From contig NC_052481.1 in assembly GCF_009730915.1 (NCBI RefSeq), positions 21,674,461 through 21,738,460 on the forward strand: a stretch of DNA of 64,000 nucleotides, read 5' to 3'. Below are positions 11,131-31,200 of the stretch, piece after piece. The stretch comes from Dioscorea cayenensis subsp. rotundata (taxonomy: Eukaryota; Streptophyta; Magnoliopsida; Dioscoreales; Dioscoreaceae). Every line of letters starts with the position of its first letter. The stretch's first letter is position 1. A program made the translations under genes and the position numbers. The notes under the pieces were generated by a model. It saw only the letters and a list, made by a program, of their open reading frames with translations, did not search any database and had not been told where the DNA came from.

Positions 11131-11876
11131 ATACCAATTTGAACATAAATATAAAGAGACAAGGACTACAACTCAATCAATTCAAGCAACTACCAAGCAA
11201 TGTGGCTAACGTCCTGGGAAATTCCATTCAAAACACAAAATAACAAGGAACACATCAGGATCAATCCAATCAACAACCTAGAAATCAAAGGTAGGGTGCT
11301 AGGAAATTCAATGAATGAGAAAGACAAGTCATTGCATCAAGAGGTAATTGTAAAACAATCAATCATTTTTTCTCATGTTTTAGTACATTACAACAGACAG
11401 ACAAAACACCAACCACACTACAAAACAAAGAACCAATTTGAATCATCCATAGCTGTACATGAATCACATGGTTTATCAGCAAAGACTCTGCACAAATACA
11501 TTACATGTTTCCATCTCAAGATCAAACACTTTTGCAGTAGTATCCTGTTTTCCTTTTTCTTTCTTGCCAATCCCAAGAGAATTCAAAATCAGCCTCACAT
11601 TTTTTTTTTAATATATATATTGCTTCTCAGCCTGTTGGAAGCATCTTGAAGAAGGCTTTTAACAACATTTTTCGAAAGATTGAAAACAGCTCAAAACCAA
11701 GATTCCAGGTGCATTTGTTGATAAGCCCATTTGTTCTTCCTTTTGATCGAAGCTAGTAGAACTTGAATAATTTTTGTAATTACAGAAGGTAAATTATCAC
11801 CAGTTTTGGGCTTTTGGACTTTGCACCAATTTCACATCCTTGGTTCTTTATGATTTCTTAAGTGTTGAGGGAATTC

Positions 11877-17329
<5,453 letters not shown>

Positions 17330-17408
17330 AACAACATAAACGTGCGTATATATATACAACACACAACCAACAAAGCCAAGATTCGAACAATTAAAGCACT
17401 TTGCTCCA

Positions 17409-17543
17409 CTAAAACATCAAAACTACTCGAATAACGAATCCGATTCGATCAAACTACCAACCTTCTTCTTCAAAAAACAAAAAACACAACAAAAGATCTA
17501 AAAATCATAAACCGATAAAAAGGAAGAAAAAGAGTGAGAATAC
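17409..17543 (-). other. Probable 5' UTR intron of the BSK gene
   Basis: On the minus strand, ATCAG|GTATTC gives a good donor at 17543 and a TTTTAG acceptor lies at 17409, 80 bases before the start codon. No coding is affected. This is inferred from splice-site shape only. Confidence 0.5.
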
Positions 17544-17544
17544 C

Positions 17545-20500
17545 TGATTAAATGGTCGAAATGAAAGAGGAGATCAAACGCAGGAGGATTGGGAGGAGTG
17601 GGAATGGATCAGATCTGGGGGGCGGTGTGGATTTACTGGAATTATAGCTTCGGATTTGGGGAGAGGGAGAAGGGGGAGGTGATTATTTATAGCAACATGC
17701 CGTCCTTTCAAACCCTAGAATTGGGATTAATATTGTTATTGGGGGGATTTAAAAAGAAATTTGGGGAATTTGGGGGTTGTTTGTGAGAATTTGAAGGAAG
17801 CGTAGCGCGTGTGGACTGTGGACTGATGGTTTTGGGAGTCGTCGTTGAGTTGGCTGCTCCCGCCGAGCCGCTGGCTCATCTCAGCCGTTCATTTCTTCGG
17901 GCCACCCTCACTTTGTACGGTTAGGATTTCACTGGTTTTAGTATGGTTTTATTTTGATTTTTATTTACAATTTTTTTTTGTTTAAATGATTGTCAAAATA
18001 ACAAATTACAAAGGTGCACCAGTTAGTTATAATATTTACGAACTTCTTAGAAAAATTTCACTGTTTTATAACTCTGAAGATGTAAAACTATTATTTCTCC
18101 TGTAACGGATCCACATCTAACTTTGTGAATAACACTGATAAATAATATTGGATCTGAGTGTATATAGTTTGAATAATACAAAAATAATATTGTTATGGGA
18201 AAGATTCAAAAACTTTGACCACCTTTAGCACTCTTGTGTTACTTTTAAAAAAATTTATTTAATTCTTATGTTGATGTTTTTATGTGTTTACATGTCTTTA
18301 ATGACATGTATTAATTTTGTGTGAGAAAAGGGTTGGTCTTTGGCGTGCTAAAATTGGAAACATAACTCCTAAAAGTTAACCGAGTGTAGAATCAATCAAT
18401 TTTATCTTGTCAACTTTATATAGTTTTATATATTATAAAAAAAAAAAAGTAAGATCTCTTGGGATTTTGAGGTAAAAAAAAAAAATGTGATGGATAGAAA
18501 GTAAAGCATGAGATCTTGAGCAACAACTTTTGCAAAAAAAAAATAAAAAAATAAAAATAAAAAATAAAAAAAATCATTAAAATATATAAATAAATTTTTT
18601 TTTTTAATTGCGACAAGCACAATTACTATCCTAGTGTGCACGCTGCAAGCAATATAAAGCCATTCGTGTGCTTTCACTTGGCTGGCATAAAGATTGTGTT
18701 ATAAGACTACACCTATTGATGAAACTAGCTGGATTTCACAATAATAATAATTTTTATAAAAAACTAAAATCTTTTTTATTGTAAGTTATTTAGGATCAAA
18801 CAATAAATTCAGAAGCATATCTACACTTAAATCCATTGATAATAATGAAAATAATTGGACATTGTGGTCCTTCTAACGGATTACACGCATAGAGGGAGAT
18901 AAAAACCCTAATTCAGAAAGCCAATCTTAGATCATTACTACGTGCTCAGTTAGGGACCACACTTTATTTATAAAAAAATTTTATGGGCTAATTACATGTC
19001 TACCAATCATAGACTTAATTATTTTGCCATATAAATTCTACACACCATATTATTGTTATGCAAATCTACACATCTAATTTAGATAATTAGGACCCTATTC
19101 AAATTTTAATTAAATCACCACAATCAGGTCCATTCAAAATTAAGTACGATAAGATATACACAATTATAAATATTAGTCACGTACGTTTACACAACTTGTG
19201 CACATAGATCCTTGTATCCCTACATGATGTGTGATTCAAAATCCAATACTCATAACTAAAGGCTTATGACATCACTGTATCCAACATGTTTTGAACTCGA
19301 GACTGAGTATTTCACAAAATTAGATTTTTTTACAGTAAAACTAATATTACCCGATCAAAAGGCCGGTTGGATATACAAAATAATAATCCAAGCTGGCAAA
19401 ATCCAACCATATCCGAGCGTTATGAGATGTGATTTTAAATGAGAATGGAAGGGTGTATTTGTAAAGGGGACAATGTCCAAAAAACAGGGCAGCTAATGGT
19501 CTAGTTAGTGTGGAACACACACGGGCCAAATGTCAATTGAGAGCACACGAATGGGTGTTAATGTTAGTGTTGGTGTTGGTGTTGGTTGGCATTGTTTGTC
19601 TATTTACGTACACTGTTTTATTAGTGTTTTATTGTGCTTTTGCATGATTGGACCTGGACCAACAATGACACAAATGCCGCACGTTCACTCCCTCTTTGAT
19701 ACCCACTAATCACCTCACTATCCGACATTAACTATATTTGTTATTTCCCCCATAAATTTATATATTTATTTTTTTTCTTTCTTATTTTTCCCCACCTTAA
19801 TTGATATGTTTGGTTTAGCATTGTTCTTTCATTGGTTGATTTTTTTTTTCCTTACATTTGCATTATTAATAAAAAAATAAATAATAAACCAATTGCCATC
19901 TAACACGTATTAATAAGATAGGAACATAGATAGATATGAATAAGATAATCAAATACGATAAAAACCTAATAAATAGTGGCAGCTAGACTGCCATCACCGG
20001 ATGTGACTTTGTATCCCGGTAATAGAGATATAATGAATGAGATATGAAAGAATAATCAGAATGTCTAAAATATTAATATTTGTGTAAAATCACTTTTTTC
20101 ATGATTACTATATCAAATGACTATCATGTTGCGTGTACTTGTGTCGGTGCATGAAGATATACATAAAAAAAGTCTAGATTGATCTTTTATTTAGCTAACG
20201 AATAATAATAAATAATTTAGTGTTTGTAAAATGGATACTAAATATTGCGATGATGATAAGGTGTTTTTGAAAATCTTTAAATTTAATGAGTATACACAAA
20301 TAAAAATTTAGAGAAATAGACACATTATTATAAATATAGCATGTTAATTAAGCTGAATGAAGCATGTGAATAGGCATATATTTTTAAACTTTGGTATGTA
20401 TCAAGGAATTAATTGTTGTGAGCTGTCAAAAAAAAAATCACCAGAATTATATCACCATTAATAGAGGATTTCTTCTTTGTTAGAAAGTGGGTCATGTGGT

Positions 20501-21499
20501 TAAAAGATAATTGTTTTTTTTTTAATACAGTGAATTTAAATTTAAACTTTTTATTTTTATTTTTACAAACAGTATAGTTTATACAAAATAATAGTTATAA
20601 GCGGATCTAGATAGATAGATGCGGGTTACTTGGACCAATTTTTTTTTTCTAATAACTTTATAGTATGTATATTAATATATATATAAAAAGCTAAACACAA
20701 TTTTTTAAATAACATGGACTCATAAATTTTTTTAAAAAAATAAATCTTTTAGTAAACTATAAACCTCATGCATTGCACTGAAATTGAAAAAGATGTATTT
20801 GTTAGCATTAACAATAGTATAATTATATATTATTTTATATTTTACATAAAAAACAACTATAAATTTTTTTATTTTATTTTAATGATATATAATTTAAAAT
20901 TTATTCATATGTATTTATAGTGTAAATTTACACCGTACTATATATATCGTCTTCACTATACTAAATATCTAAATCTGCCATTACCGATAGTACATGAAAT
21001 TTTTATTATATAAGATCAATCACTTGTTTTCATATTTTTCCATAATATAAACCATGTAATATTAATTTTTTCCAATTCACTTTTTATAATATATATACAT
21101 ATAGTTTTTTATTTAATAAAATAAGTAGTTTTATTCTAGAAAATAAATTGATCAATAATAACTGCTGGCAATCTATTTCAATGATTACTGTAAGTTTTAT
21201 AATAAGTTATCCCATATAAAAAATTATTTATTTCAGTCCATTTTAAACTCCATGGCATGAGCATCATTTCATAGGTTCATTTTTTTTATTCAATTATTTT
21301 TCTATATCTAATAGACTAATACGAATCAAAATTAATTATCATGAAAAATATTTCAAAACATTAATTTTATCTGAATACTATCTATAACAAAGACTGTCTA
21401 GATAAATAGTCTTTACTAGATATTATTTTAAATTTAATTAGATTATGGATAAGTTTTTTTTTCCATGTTTTTTACAAAATGAACTGGGGCAAACCTTAG

Positions 21500-21536
<37 letters not shown>

Positions 21537-21940
21537 ACTCTCTCTATATATATAGTATATCTACATATATATATATATATATAGATAAAAAAAATAATTA
21601 TTTTTTTCTACGTAATATATATCTTATAATTAAAAAATTTATATTAATCCGTTGTAATATTTTTATTATTTACATTTGAATTTTTTAGGAAACATAAAAA
21701 AAGTATATTTGTGGTTTATCCACTCAATAAAAAAATAAAAATAAAAAGTATATAAAATGAAGTTAACATTTTAGCATATTTTTTTTATTTTGAATAAATC
21801 CAAATTTGAACTCGATTCCTCACTACTATACAAATATTATATACAGAGGTTGTCATACTAATAAACAGAGAGATGTGACAAGATTGGATAATATGAATTA
21901 AATAGATGGCAGATGCTAACAATATTATCACTATTTCAAA

Positions 21941-21971
<31 letters not shown>

Positions 21972-22198
21972 CAATATTTAGCCTATCGGAGAAAAAACGG
22001 CAAAGCTATGAACGTGTCATGACGTCACGAACCACCTCCCAAAACGGATCCAAAAGAGAAAAAAAAAAGCAAACCCGTTTCAAACTTATCAGTAACTGAA
22101 GAGTTTATTACCTCATTTTTTCCCAATCCGAAACCCGAATCCGATAAGCAAACCCACCCGATTAGATTCCTTCATCGCTTCCCCAAAACCGTCACTCG
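17545..22198. other. Long AT-rich intergenic region
   Basis: No gene is seen in this 4.6 kb stretch between the divergent BSK and JMJ17 genes. The first 300 bp contain the BSK 5' UTR and promoter (minus strand). The rest is AT-rich with TA repeats (21500-21528 and about 21565-21582), an AAAT repeat (about 21942-21971) and many A or T runs. The last 200 bp are the JMJ17 promoter. Confidence 0.7.
22020..22027. promoter_or_regulatory. Palindromic TGACGTCA element in the JMJ17 promoter
   Basis: A perfect TGACGTCA lies 265 bp before the JMJ17 start codon. This is the classical bZIP (TGA/CRE-type) binding palindrome. Its occupancy is unknown. Confidence 0.5.
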
Positions 22199-22233
22199 TC
22201 GTCGTCGTCGTCGTCCTCCTCCTCCTCCTCTTC
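22199..22233. repeat. GTC/CTC triplet repeat in the JMJ17 5' leader
   Basis: Runs of CGT and then CCT triplets lie about 60 bp upstream of the start codon, in a pyrimidine-rich leader typical of plant 5' UTRs. Confidence 0.8.
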
Positions 22234-22291
22234 CCGTTCCCTTCATCCTCCCCCCAAAACCCTAGAAACCCTCCATGCGATCCTCTTCTCC

Positions 22292-25200
22292 ATGGGCAAG
22301 GGCCGCCCCCGCGCCGTTGAGAAGGGCGTGCTGACTCACGGCTACGCTACCACCTCCGCCACAGCCGCCGCTGCCGCCCCCTCCCTCCCTCAGGCCCCCG
22401 TCTTCTTCCCTACTGAGGAGGAGTTTGCCAATCCCTTGGAATTCATCTCCAAGATCCGTCCCCAGGCTGAACCCTTCGGTATTTGCCGTATCGTACCCCC
22501 GCCGTCCTGGAACCCTCCGTTCGTTCCTGACCGTGAGACCTTCTCTTTCCCTACCAAAACCCAGGCCATCCACCGCCTCCAGGACCGCCCGCCGTCTTGC
22601 GATCCCAAGACCTTTCATCTCGAGTACGCGCGGTTTCTAGAATCGCATTTTGGGAGAAGACCTAAGCGGAGGGTTGTGTTTGATGGGGATGATCTTGATC
22701 TCTGCCGGCTTTTCAACGCTGTCAAGCGCTATGGTGGGTATGAGAAAGTCTGTAAAGAGAAGCGCTGGCGGGATGTTTCTAGGTTTGTTAGGTCGGATGG
22801 GAAGATCTCTGAGTGCGCGAAGCATGTGTTGAGCCAGTTGTATCTTGAGCACTTGTTGGATTATGAGGAGTACCATGCTCAATTGAACAGTGAGGTCAAG
22901 AATTACAAAAAAAGGGTGGTGTATGAGGATCAGAGACGCAAGGTTTCAAATTCGAAGCGGAGGAAGAGTTCTGGTGAAGAGAGAGTGGAAGGGGTCAGTC
23001 GGAGTGTATTTGATCAGATATGTGAGCAATGTAAGAGTGGGTTGCATGGAGAAGTCATGCTGCTTTGTGATCGCTGCGACAAAGGTTGGCATTTGCATTG
23101 CCTTTCGCCCCCATTAGAGTCTGTTCCACAAGGCAACTGGTACTGTTTGGAGTGTGTCAATTCAGATAAGGATAGCTTTGGCTTTGTGCCTGGGAAGTGG
23201 TGCTCATTGGAAGCCTTCCGGCGCAGGGATGATAGGTTGAGAAGAAAATGGTTTGGGCAGGGGAGGCCTGCCAGATCACAGGTTGAGAAACGTTTTTGGG
23301 ATATTGTTGAAGGGAGAGCAGGAGAAGTAGAGGTTATGTATGGCAGTGATCTGGACACCTCAGTGTATGGGAGTGGCTTTCCGCGTATTGGTGATCCAAT
23401 ACCCACCACAGTTGATCATGAGGCATGGAGAAAGTATTGTTCCAGCCCTTGGAATCTCAATAACTTTCCTAAACTTCAGGGTTCGATACTTCGAGCTGTT
23501 CGGGATAATATTGCTGGAGTGATGGTCCCTTGGCTCTATGTAGGAATGCTGTTTTCAGCCTTTTGTTGGCATGTTGAGGATCACTGCTTTTATTCCATCA
23601 ATTATTTGCACTGGTACGTAAATTGTTAATCATGCATTGGACGTCACATGATTCTTTGAATCCTCGTAATAGCTTATCATTGAGACTCAATGTAGGTTAA
23701 AAGATTCATATTTTGATAGTTTTGTGCATTGGCTAGTGTGACACAAGTGATATTTTTGTCCTATTTATGTTTTGGGATCAGAAGTCCATTTAGTTTGTTC
23801 TATTATCGTTTCAAAAGAAATGCTATTATTTATTGTTTTAAGGCAATTGCTGATAATATGTTGCTAATGTACCATGCCCTAGCCTATTAGGGAATACATT
23901 TTTGCTTCGACTCTTTTGACTATAATCATCCATGTGCTTGTGCTTTAACATCATATTTGAAATGCTCTATGGAATTCACACTGCTCCGAAGGATTCCCTA
24001 AATAATTTGCAAATGAAATTGTTACTGATTTCCAATGTAGGTTATGCTCAACAATGTGATTTAATACAATCCCATAGACTTTGATATATATTTATCTAAA
24101 TGATTTTTCTTAGAAACTAAAATGATCATTGTTTTATTTCATATTATCTTTTTGAGGTCTTCACATAGTTTCTTCAACATATTGCATTCTACTTGCTTAG
24201 TTGCTTACTTTGTGTTATATTGATTAGAGCTAGTTTGAAGGAGTCATATAGTACCTACATGAATTATGCATGCATGGATAAGATCTTTTCTTATAGTTGT
24301 AGATGTACGTATTCTTATTCACTATGATTTTCAGGGGAGAGCCTAAGTGCTGGTATGGTGTGCCTGGTAGTGAAGCCAATGCTTTTGAAGAGGTACCTCC
24401 TGAAATAGTACAAGTATTGTGATTTGCTTGGCCACATATTTTTTTTTTTTTTCTAAATTTTCATGAGATGCTGTCAGGCATATTAATTTGCATTTTTATG
24501 ATTGTAATGTAGCTGTGGTTATTGTATTAATTTTGGTCAACATCTCTTCCTTTAAAGATAATGTAAATTCTGTGCTCAGCCCCCCAAGTGTATGAACTCT
24601 GTTCTGTGCATAGTTGTGTATCGGTTTACCCTTGCTTTGGAAGAGGCCATCATTTCTTTTTTTTTCCTCCTTTGTATTTCTACTGGGAGCATTCCATTAT
24701 AAATTAATTTCTACATTTAAATTTTGCTTCTCATCTAGGGGTTGAATCCAGTTTAATTGTTCTATGTAGGTTATGAGAAATAATCTACCAGACTTGTTTG
24801 ATGCACAACCAGATTTGCTCTTCCAGCTGATTACCATGCTCAACCCGTCTGTTTTGCAAGAGAATGGTGTTTCAGTGTATGGTGTATTACAGGTCAGTTG
24901 CAGTTCTTTTGTCAGTTGGAATTTGTGGGATATTAATTTTGGTTTCAAAATGGTGGCTGAAAAGCACTGAAGGCTGACAAAAGAAATTATTGTTTAACTT
25001 CATAGGGAATACTTAAAAACATTTTATAATATTAGGGGTGGAAAACAAGAAATGTAGGTAAAGTTGCTTCCATGTATATTGGAACCACTAAGCAAGTTTT
25101 ATCCGTCACTTTCTTTGGTTCATTGAATCTATTTTTCCCCTTCTGGGGACTCTCCAATGTACCATATTGCAAGCAGGCTGGGGCCATCGCCTGACTCACT

Positions 25201-28200
25201 TTCTGATGTGAACTTACTTTCTGGTATCCATTTTTCATCACAGTTATGGGAAAAGGAAGCATTGCCTAACAACAGGAATGCTTTGGTTGAATAATGAATC
25301 CCTTTTATTATTCAAGCTGTTTCGTAAGACATATAATTGGTTTCACTTATTACAGGAGCCTGGTAACTTTGTCATTACTTTTCCGAGGTCCTATCATGGT
25401 GGTTTTAATTTTGGTAAGCTTGAGCTTACATTTCTACATTGTTATCACAATTTTGCTTAATATTTCAAGATTTTGGTTTGCATGTATAGGCTTGAATTGT
25501 GCTGAGGCTGTCAATTTTGCTCCGGCTGACTGGTTGCCTCATGGTGGATTGGGGGCTGAGCTGTATAGTGTATATCACAAACCTGCTGTCTTGTCACATG
25601 AAGAACTTCTTTATGTGGTTGCTAAGGTGGCGTTTTTACATCTTGCTTTTCTTCCATCTCTTTTCTGCTTTGATAATCTTACTATGTTATTTGATCAAAT
25701 TTTCATTTTAGTATGAGCTTTGGACATCAAAGAATTTTATGTGGTTTAACCATGTTGGAACATTGCAATAAACTCTCAAAATCTACTTTTGTTGTTCTTG
25801 GTACTTGTATTTACAAATTCAGTATGCTTTTAATCATTGGATTGCAATGCTTTTTCTTTCAATCAATTTGCTTTGCCATTTTTATCATTTCTGGCATATA
25901 TCCTTCTCATTATCTTCTTTTTCCAAATGCTACTGTTTTGCTAAAATGATTTTCTAGTGTGATTTTTGCTATTCCCTATATTTATCTTTGAAATTCAGTG
26001 CGCCCTTAATCATTGATTTTGATGTTTCATCTTAAAATTGTTTCTGGTTTGCCACTTTTTAGTTATGCAATATCATCCTCATTATCTTCTTTTACGAAAT
26101 GCTACTGTTTTGTAGAAATAATTTTCTAATATTTTAGTGAGAAAAGGGGATTTTTGTATCTGAATTTCTTTGGTCTTGGTGCATGCTGATTATCGCAGAA
26201 TGGCTATGATGCCAAGGTATGGCCTTACCTTAAGAAAGAAATGCATAGAATATTTGCTCGGGAGAAAAGATTTAGAGAGGAACTGTGGCAAAATGGTATA
26301 GTCAGGTCCTCTCAAATGTCTCCAAAGAAACATCCCGAATATGTGGGTGATGAAGAGGTAGTTAATCTTCTGTCATGGTTTATGTTCATCTTTGAAAATG
26401 GACTTTCTATAAACATTGTACTATTTAACTCCAATTTGTGGATTTTTTGCAGGACCCTACATGTATTATATGCCAACAGTTTCTGTATCTTTCAGCTGTT
26501 ATGTGCAGCTGCCGGCCAACTGTACACGTTTGCCTGGAGGTCTCCTCTATATGATACACTATTTAATTATTTGTAGATCACTCCCCTTTCTGCATCATAT
26601 ACTTCATTGTTTGTTAATCATATTGTTTTTTGAAGGCTTTCTCATGCACTTATATCTCCCCTTGAACATGAAACCTGTAGATATAGGGAAGAACTTTCAA
26701 TATTAAGTTGGTGGCCCTTTATCTTTTGTTTTCCTTCTCTTCTTCTTCTTCTTTTTTTCTGTGTGTGTGTGTGTGTGTGTGTTTTGTGAAGTAGGTGTCA
26801 GCCAATTTTCGCTTTATTATACTTTCTGTTCTGATTCTTTTGATCTTTGTGCTATTGTTTTGGAAGTGGAAAAGCATTCTACAATGAAATAAATTATTAA
26901 GCGATTATTGCCATTGCCATCACTTTCACTAGTATAAACCAGAAAGGATAGTTAGAGATATTTGTGGAACTCATGACATTTTCTCTCGTCTTTTCTTTGT
27001 AGATCTTGATTTTTGAACTGTTATTTTGATTTGTATAAACTTTATTGCAATTACTAATGCTGATCATCTGCTAATATTTTGTAGTTTTTTATTTTGCAAA
27101 ATTATTGGAAATAGATGCAATCAAATATTTTGATGTATGTTCTGTTCTAAGTTGATGACGTGACTGAAGTTATAAAGTATCATTGTTCTCTTTGCAGCAC
27201 TGGAAGCATCTATGTGAGTGCGACCCAAGCAGACACTGTCTTCTGTACCGGCACAATCTTGCAGAACTCAGTGATTTCGTCCTTAAGGGCTGTACTCTGT
27301 CAGGAAGTACATGGAAGATGGAAGATTCTACCCCTTGTGGAAAACATCCAATGACTTCCAGTGGAGCAAGTAGTTTGATGAAAAAGGTTTTATGATTCTC
27401 TCTCTCTCACACACACGAGCGCATGCGCGCGCACACACATGCATATTAAAGTTGCATATAGATCTTATGATCATTTCACTAGTAATATTTAAAATTGTTG
27501 CTTGGCACTCTCATTTATTTTAAGATTGATGGACCATGTTGGTTAACTCTTTGTTTTTTTTTTTGGCTAATTCTTCATTTTTTTTCCTTCTGCATCTCTT
27601 AAAATGTTATTCACATGTAGTTCCATTTCCATTGTCCTCTTTTTGATAGCTTATCTTTTTTACTCAGGTAAAAAGTGGTGTGATAACATATGCACAACTT
27701 GCTGAGGATTGGCTTTCAAATGCTTGCCACATTTTGGAGATTCCTTTTTCAAATGCTGCTTATACCACTGCTCTAAAGGAAGCGGAACAATTTGTTTGGG
27801 CTGATCATGATATGGATCCAGTATGCGCTTACATGCATTACTTCTGCATGGAAACTGTCATACATTATTTTTATTTTTATATTTTTTGAATAAACTGTTA
27901 TACATTCCTAATCATGTTTTGTACTGCCTATACTAGGTACGTGATGTGATTAATAAGTTGGTTGAAGTTCAGAAATGGGCTATGAGGCTGAGGGGTTGTA
28001 TTTCTCAAGTCGAAAGTTTCTTAAATTGCAATGACAAACATATAGAGAAAGTGTGTATGCATGAGGTTTTGGATTTGCTCAGTTTTGACCCTTCACCTTG
28101 TCTTGTGCCTGGGCATGATAAACTCAAGGTCGATGATCCTGATTCTTTTGATGAACTCTTTTTATCACTCCAGTTGCAAATATTTTATTGTAGTTTGCTT

Positions 28201-31200
28201 ATTTGCAGGCATATGCTGAAGATGGAAAAATATTGGTTCTTGAAATAGAGTCTGCTCTATCATCTCAAGTTCATGTGAGTCCATTACAATCGTGTTGTTC
28301 TTCTCACTTCAGAAATTTTCTTCATCTCTTCATATGGACATAGATTTTCAGTTTGACATCTGGCTGTATTCTTATTCTTTTTTAAGAAGAATTCAGAATC
28401 ATATGTTTTTAATCCAAGTGATTATAGTTATATGATTATATTTAACTGGAAGGCTGATGTTTTGGTATTTATTTTGATTAAGTGCCAACTGCTGTTTTCT
28501 TTTTTATTTGAGTCTATTGCGACATTCCCATTAGTCACCATGATCTCTCTCTTACCATATTTCTTCATGCCTTTGATTTTTTTAGCCATAGCTTCTTCAC
28601 GCCATTGATGTTGATATCTTAACATATCTTGTTTTCTTTCTCAATTTTCAACCCAGATTGGTGAATTGGAATTGTTATACTCCCGAGCCCTCAAACTTCC
28701 GATTAATCTAGAGACAACTGGGAAATTAGCAAAGGAGATCTCATCTGCGAAGGTTTTACTTTTGTCCTCATTAGACTCAAATTCATGCTATTGAAGCCTA
28801 TTGATTTAATTTTCTTTAAAATTGAAGTCATTCCTTTGTTTACACACACGACAGGTTTGGATCGAAAATGCTAGAGAATGCCTCTCGCAGAAAATGCCTA
28901 GCACTGTTGAGATGAACTTTCTACACAAACTAAAATATGAGGTTTTCTACTTTTAGCAATACCTACTCATACTATACTTTGAAATAAATTCTTGCTGATT
29001 TTTTACTGAGTGATTCCTTAATGAACTCATCTTTATTCCATATGCTGAGCAACTTGCTGTGTATTTGACACTTTAATTATTCTAAATAGATGCTGCAGCT
29101 CCATGTTCGTTTTTCAGAGATGGAAGAGTTGCTTGCTTTATGTAAAGAGGTTGAGTCATTGCAATTTCAGTGTAAAGAGATCATGGAAGGCCCTCTTGAA
29201 TTTAAGGTTATTAGCTAAATAATAATCTCCATTTTTTTCTATGGTTTTACACATGACACAATGCTTGTAGGCTTCCTGATTTTTTGCATTTTTAGAAACT
29301 TGAAGTTTTTCTTCGGAATGTGGAAAATGTTATTGTCAAGATCCCGGAGTTGGAAATTCTGAAGCAATACTATCATGATGCATATTCTTGGAGATGCCAG
29401 CTTCATGGAGTTTTGCAGGGCATTATTGAACAGGAAGACCATGGGAACATTGTTCGTGAACTCTCTTGCATCTTGGAGGCTGGGAAACTCTTGAAAATAA
29501 GAGGTTGTTGTTCTCTGCTTTGTTGGGTACAGGCAAACATATTTGCTTGAAAGTTAAAACTGTTAGGTATTTATGTACTTTATTTTTAATACTGCAAGAC
29601 AATCTGTTTTGTTTCCATCTGAAACAGTTGATGAGTTGTCCCTTGTTGACATGGAACTAAAGAAGTCCTGTTGCAGAGAGAAAGCATCTAAGGTACATGT
29701 CCACTATGCATTGTCACCATCTTCATGTTTCCTTCATTTCCAAAACTTCTCTGGGTGATTATTCAATACTGATTTGGCATCAATATTACAAATCCTACCT
29801 TTCGTCTACAATTCACAAACATTTACCTTATTTCTTGTTGCTTTTGATGGTTTTTAAATATGTCAAATACAGATATGAAAAGAAATCCAATAACCTTGAT
29901 TGCTTTCTTGTTTTAACAGGAGAGGATATCTCTCATTGTCTCTCATAAGTTTTTAGGTGGTTTTGTAGTTTGCACTTAGCTGATGTAGGTGATTCTGTGC
30001 AGGTTCTTTCAAAGAGGATGCCATTAGAATTCATCCAACCTCTGTTGCAAGAGGCTTCCCTGTAATTTTCAATTATCCGCAAATGCTCTTGTTCTTAATG
30101 ATTTATATCTTTGTTCATACTATGGCTAGTATATTTCATGCATTGATACCTCAGTATAAATTCTCTCCCAGGTTAGGAATTGCTAATGAAAAGCTATTTG
30201 TGGATATTTCTTTGGTGCTTGAAACTGCTATTTCTTGGGAGGACAAAGCAAAATTTATTCTTGAGCATGCTGCACACTTATCTGAGTTTGACGAGCTGAT
30301 CAGGTTTATAGCACATTCTCCATTTCCAACATTCTGCCATTTTCTTTCTGTGAGAAATTTGTAGTGATAAATGGATTTTTACATGTCAGGACGTCGGAGA
30401 ATATATTTTTGATTCTTCCTTCTCTTCCTCAAGTTGAAAGTGCTGTATTGGAAGCTCAGTCATGGATCAGTAGATCACAACCTTATTTATCTTCTAGTGT
30501 TCATGATGGTGATGAGTCTGGCTCTTTGCTTAAAGTTGATGGCCTTCAGGTTCATAATGTTTTCATTTCATATTTCTGTTTTCATGTCCTGTGAGCATTT
30601 AGGTAAACTAATGGTATTCCTCTGCAGGAATTGGTAATTCAATCTAAAGCCTTGAAGGTTCTTTTAGATGCACCTGAAAAGCTGCAGGAGATTCTTAAGG
30701 ATATCTATAACTGGAAACATAATTCATGCTCCTTATTAGAAGATCTGTGGTCGTTGTTATATATGCATGATGTTTATATTAAAACCAATGATTATTTGGT
30801 CACAATTGAGGATCTTCTTGGTAAAATAGTTTCTGCTACTAAAGTTGGGTTGTCCTTGGGGTATGAGTTTGAAGAGATAACAAAATTAGAACATGCTTCA
30901 TTGACATTACAGTGGAGCTTGAAAGCTTTGTCTTTTTGCTCCAGAGTTCCCTCGCTGAAGGTAACCTCTGATGTGGTACCCATGCATTCTCTACGTAATC
31001 CTCTGTTTTCCTTCTTTGCAAGCTTCTGTTACCTGCTCATGATTCTTCTCAGGTTTTAGATATTTATTTCAATGCTTCTCTTAACAATGACAGTTACATG
31101 ATTGTGTGTTTTCAATGGGGTTCTTACTCACTTGGGTTTATAACATTGATACTCTAAGCTCGGGATTTCTTCCTATGAGATATTATAAATATTAGATCAC

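Larger units (their letters stand above)
10150..11876. other. Intergenic region between chlorophyllase and BSK genes
   Basis: No gene is seen. It contains a 70-bp tandem duplication (10307-10443), a SINE-like element (about 10905-11130) and, from about 11600, the probable 3' UTR of the BSK gene on the minus strand. The open frame at 11200-11649 has no recognisable features. Confidence 0.6.

Noticed and set aside
22262..22882. Minus-strand frames over the first JMJ17 exon
   Set aside because: They are shadows of the GC-rich first exon. The plus strand carries the JmjN, ARID and PHD domains.
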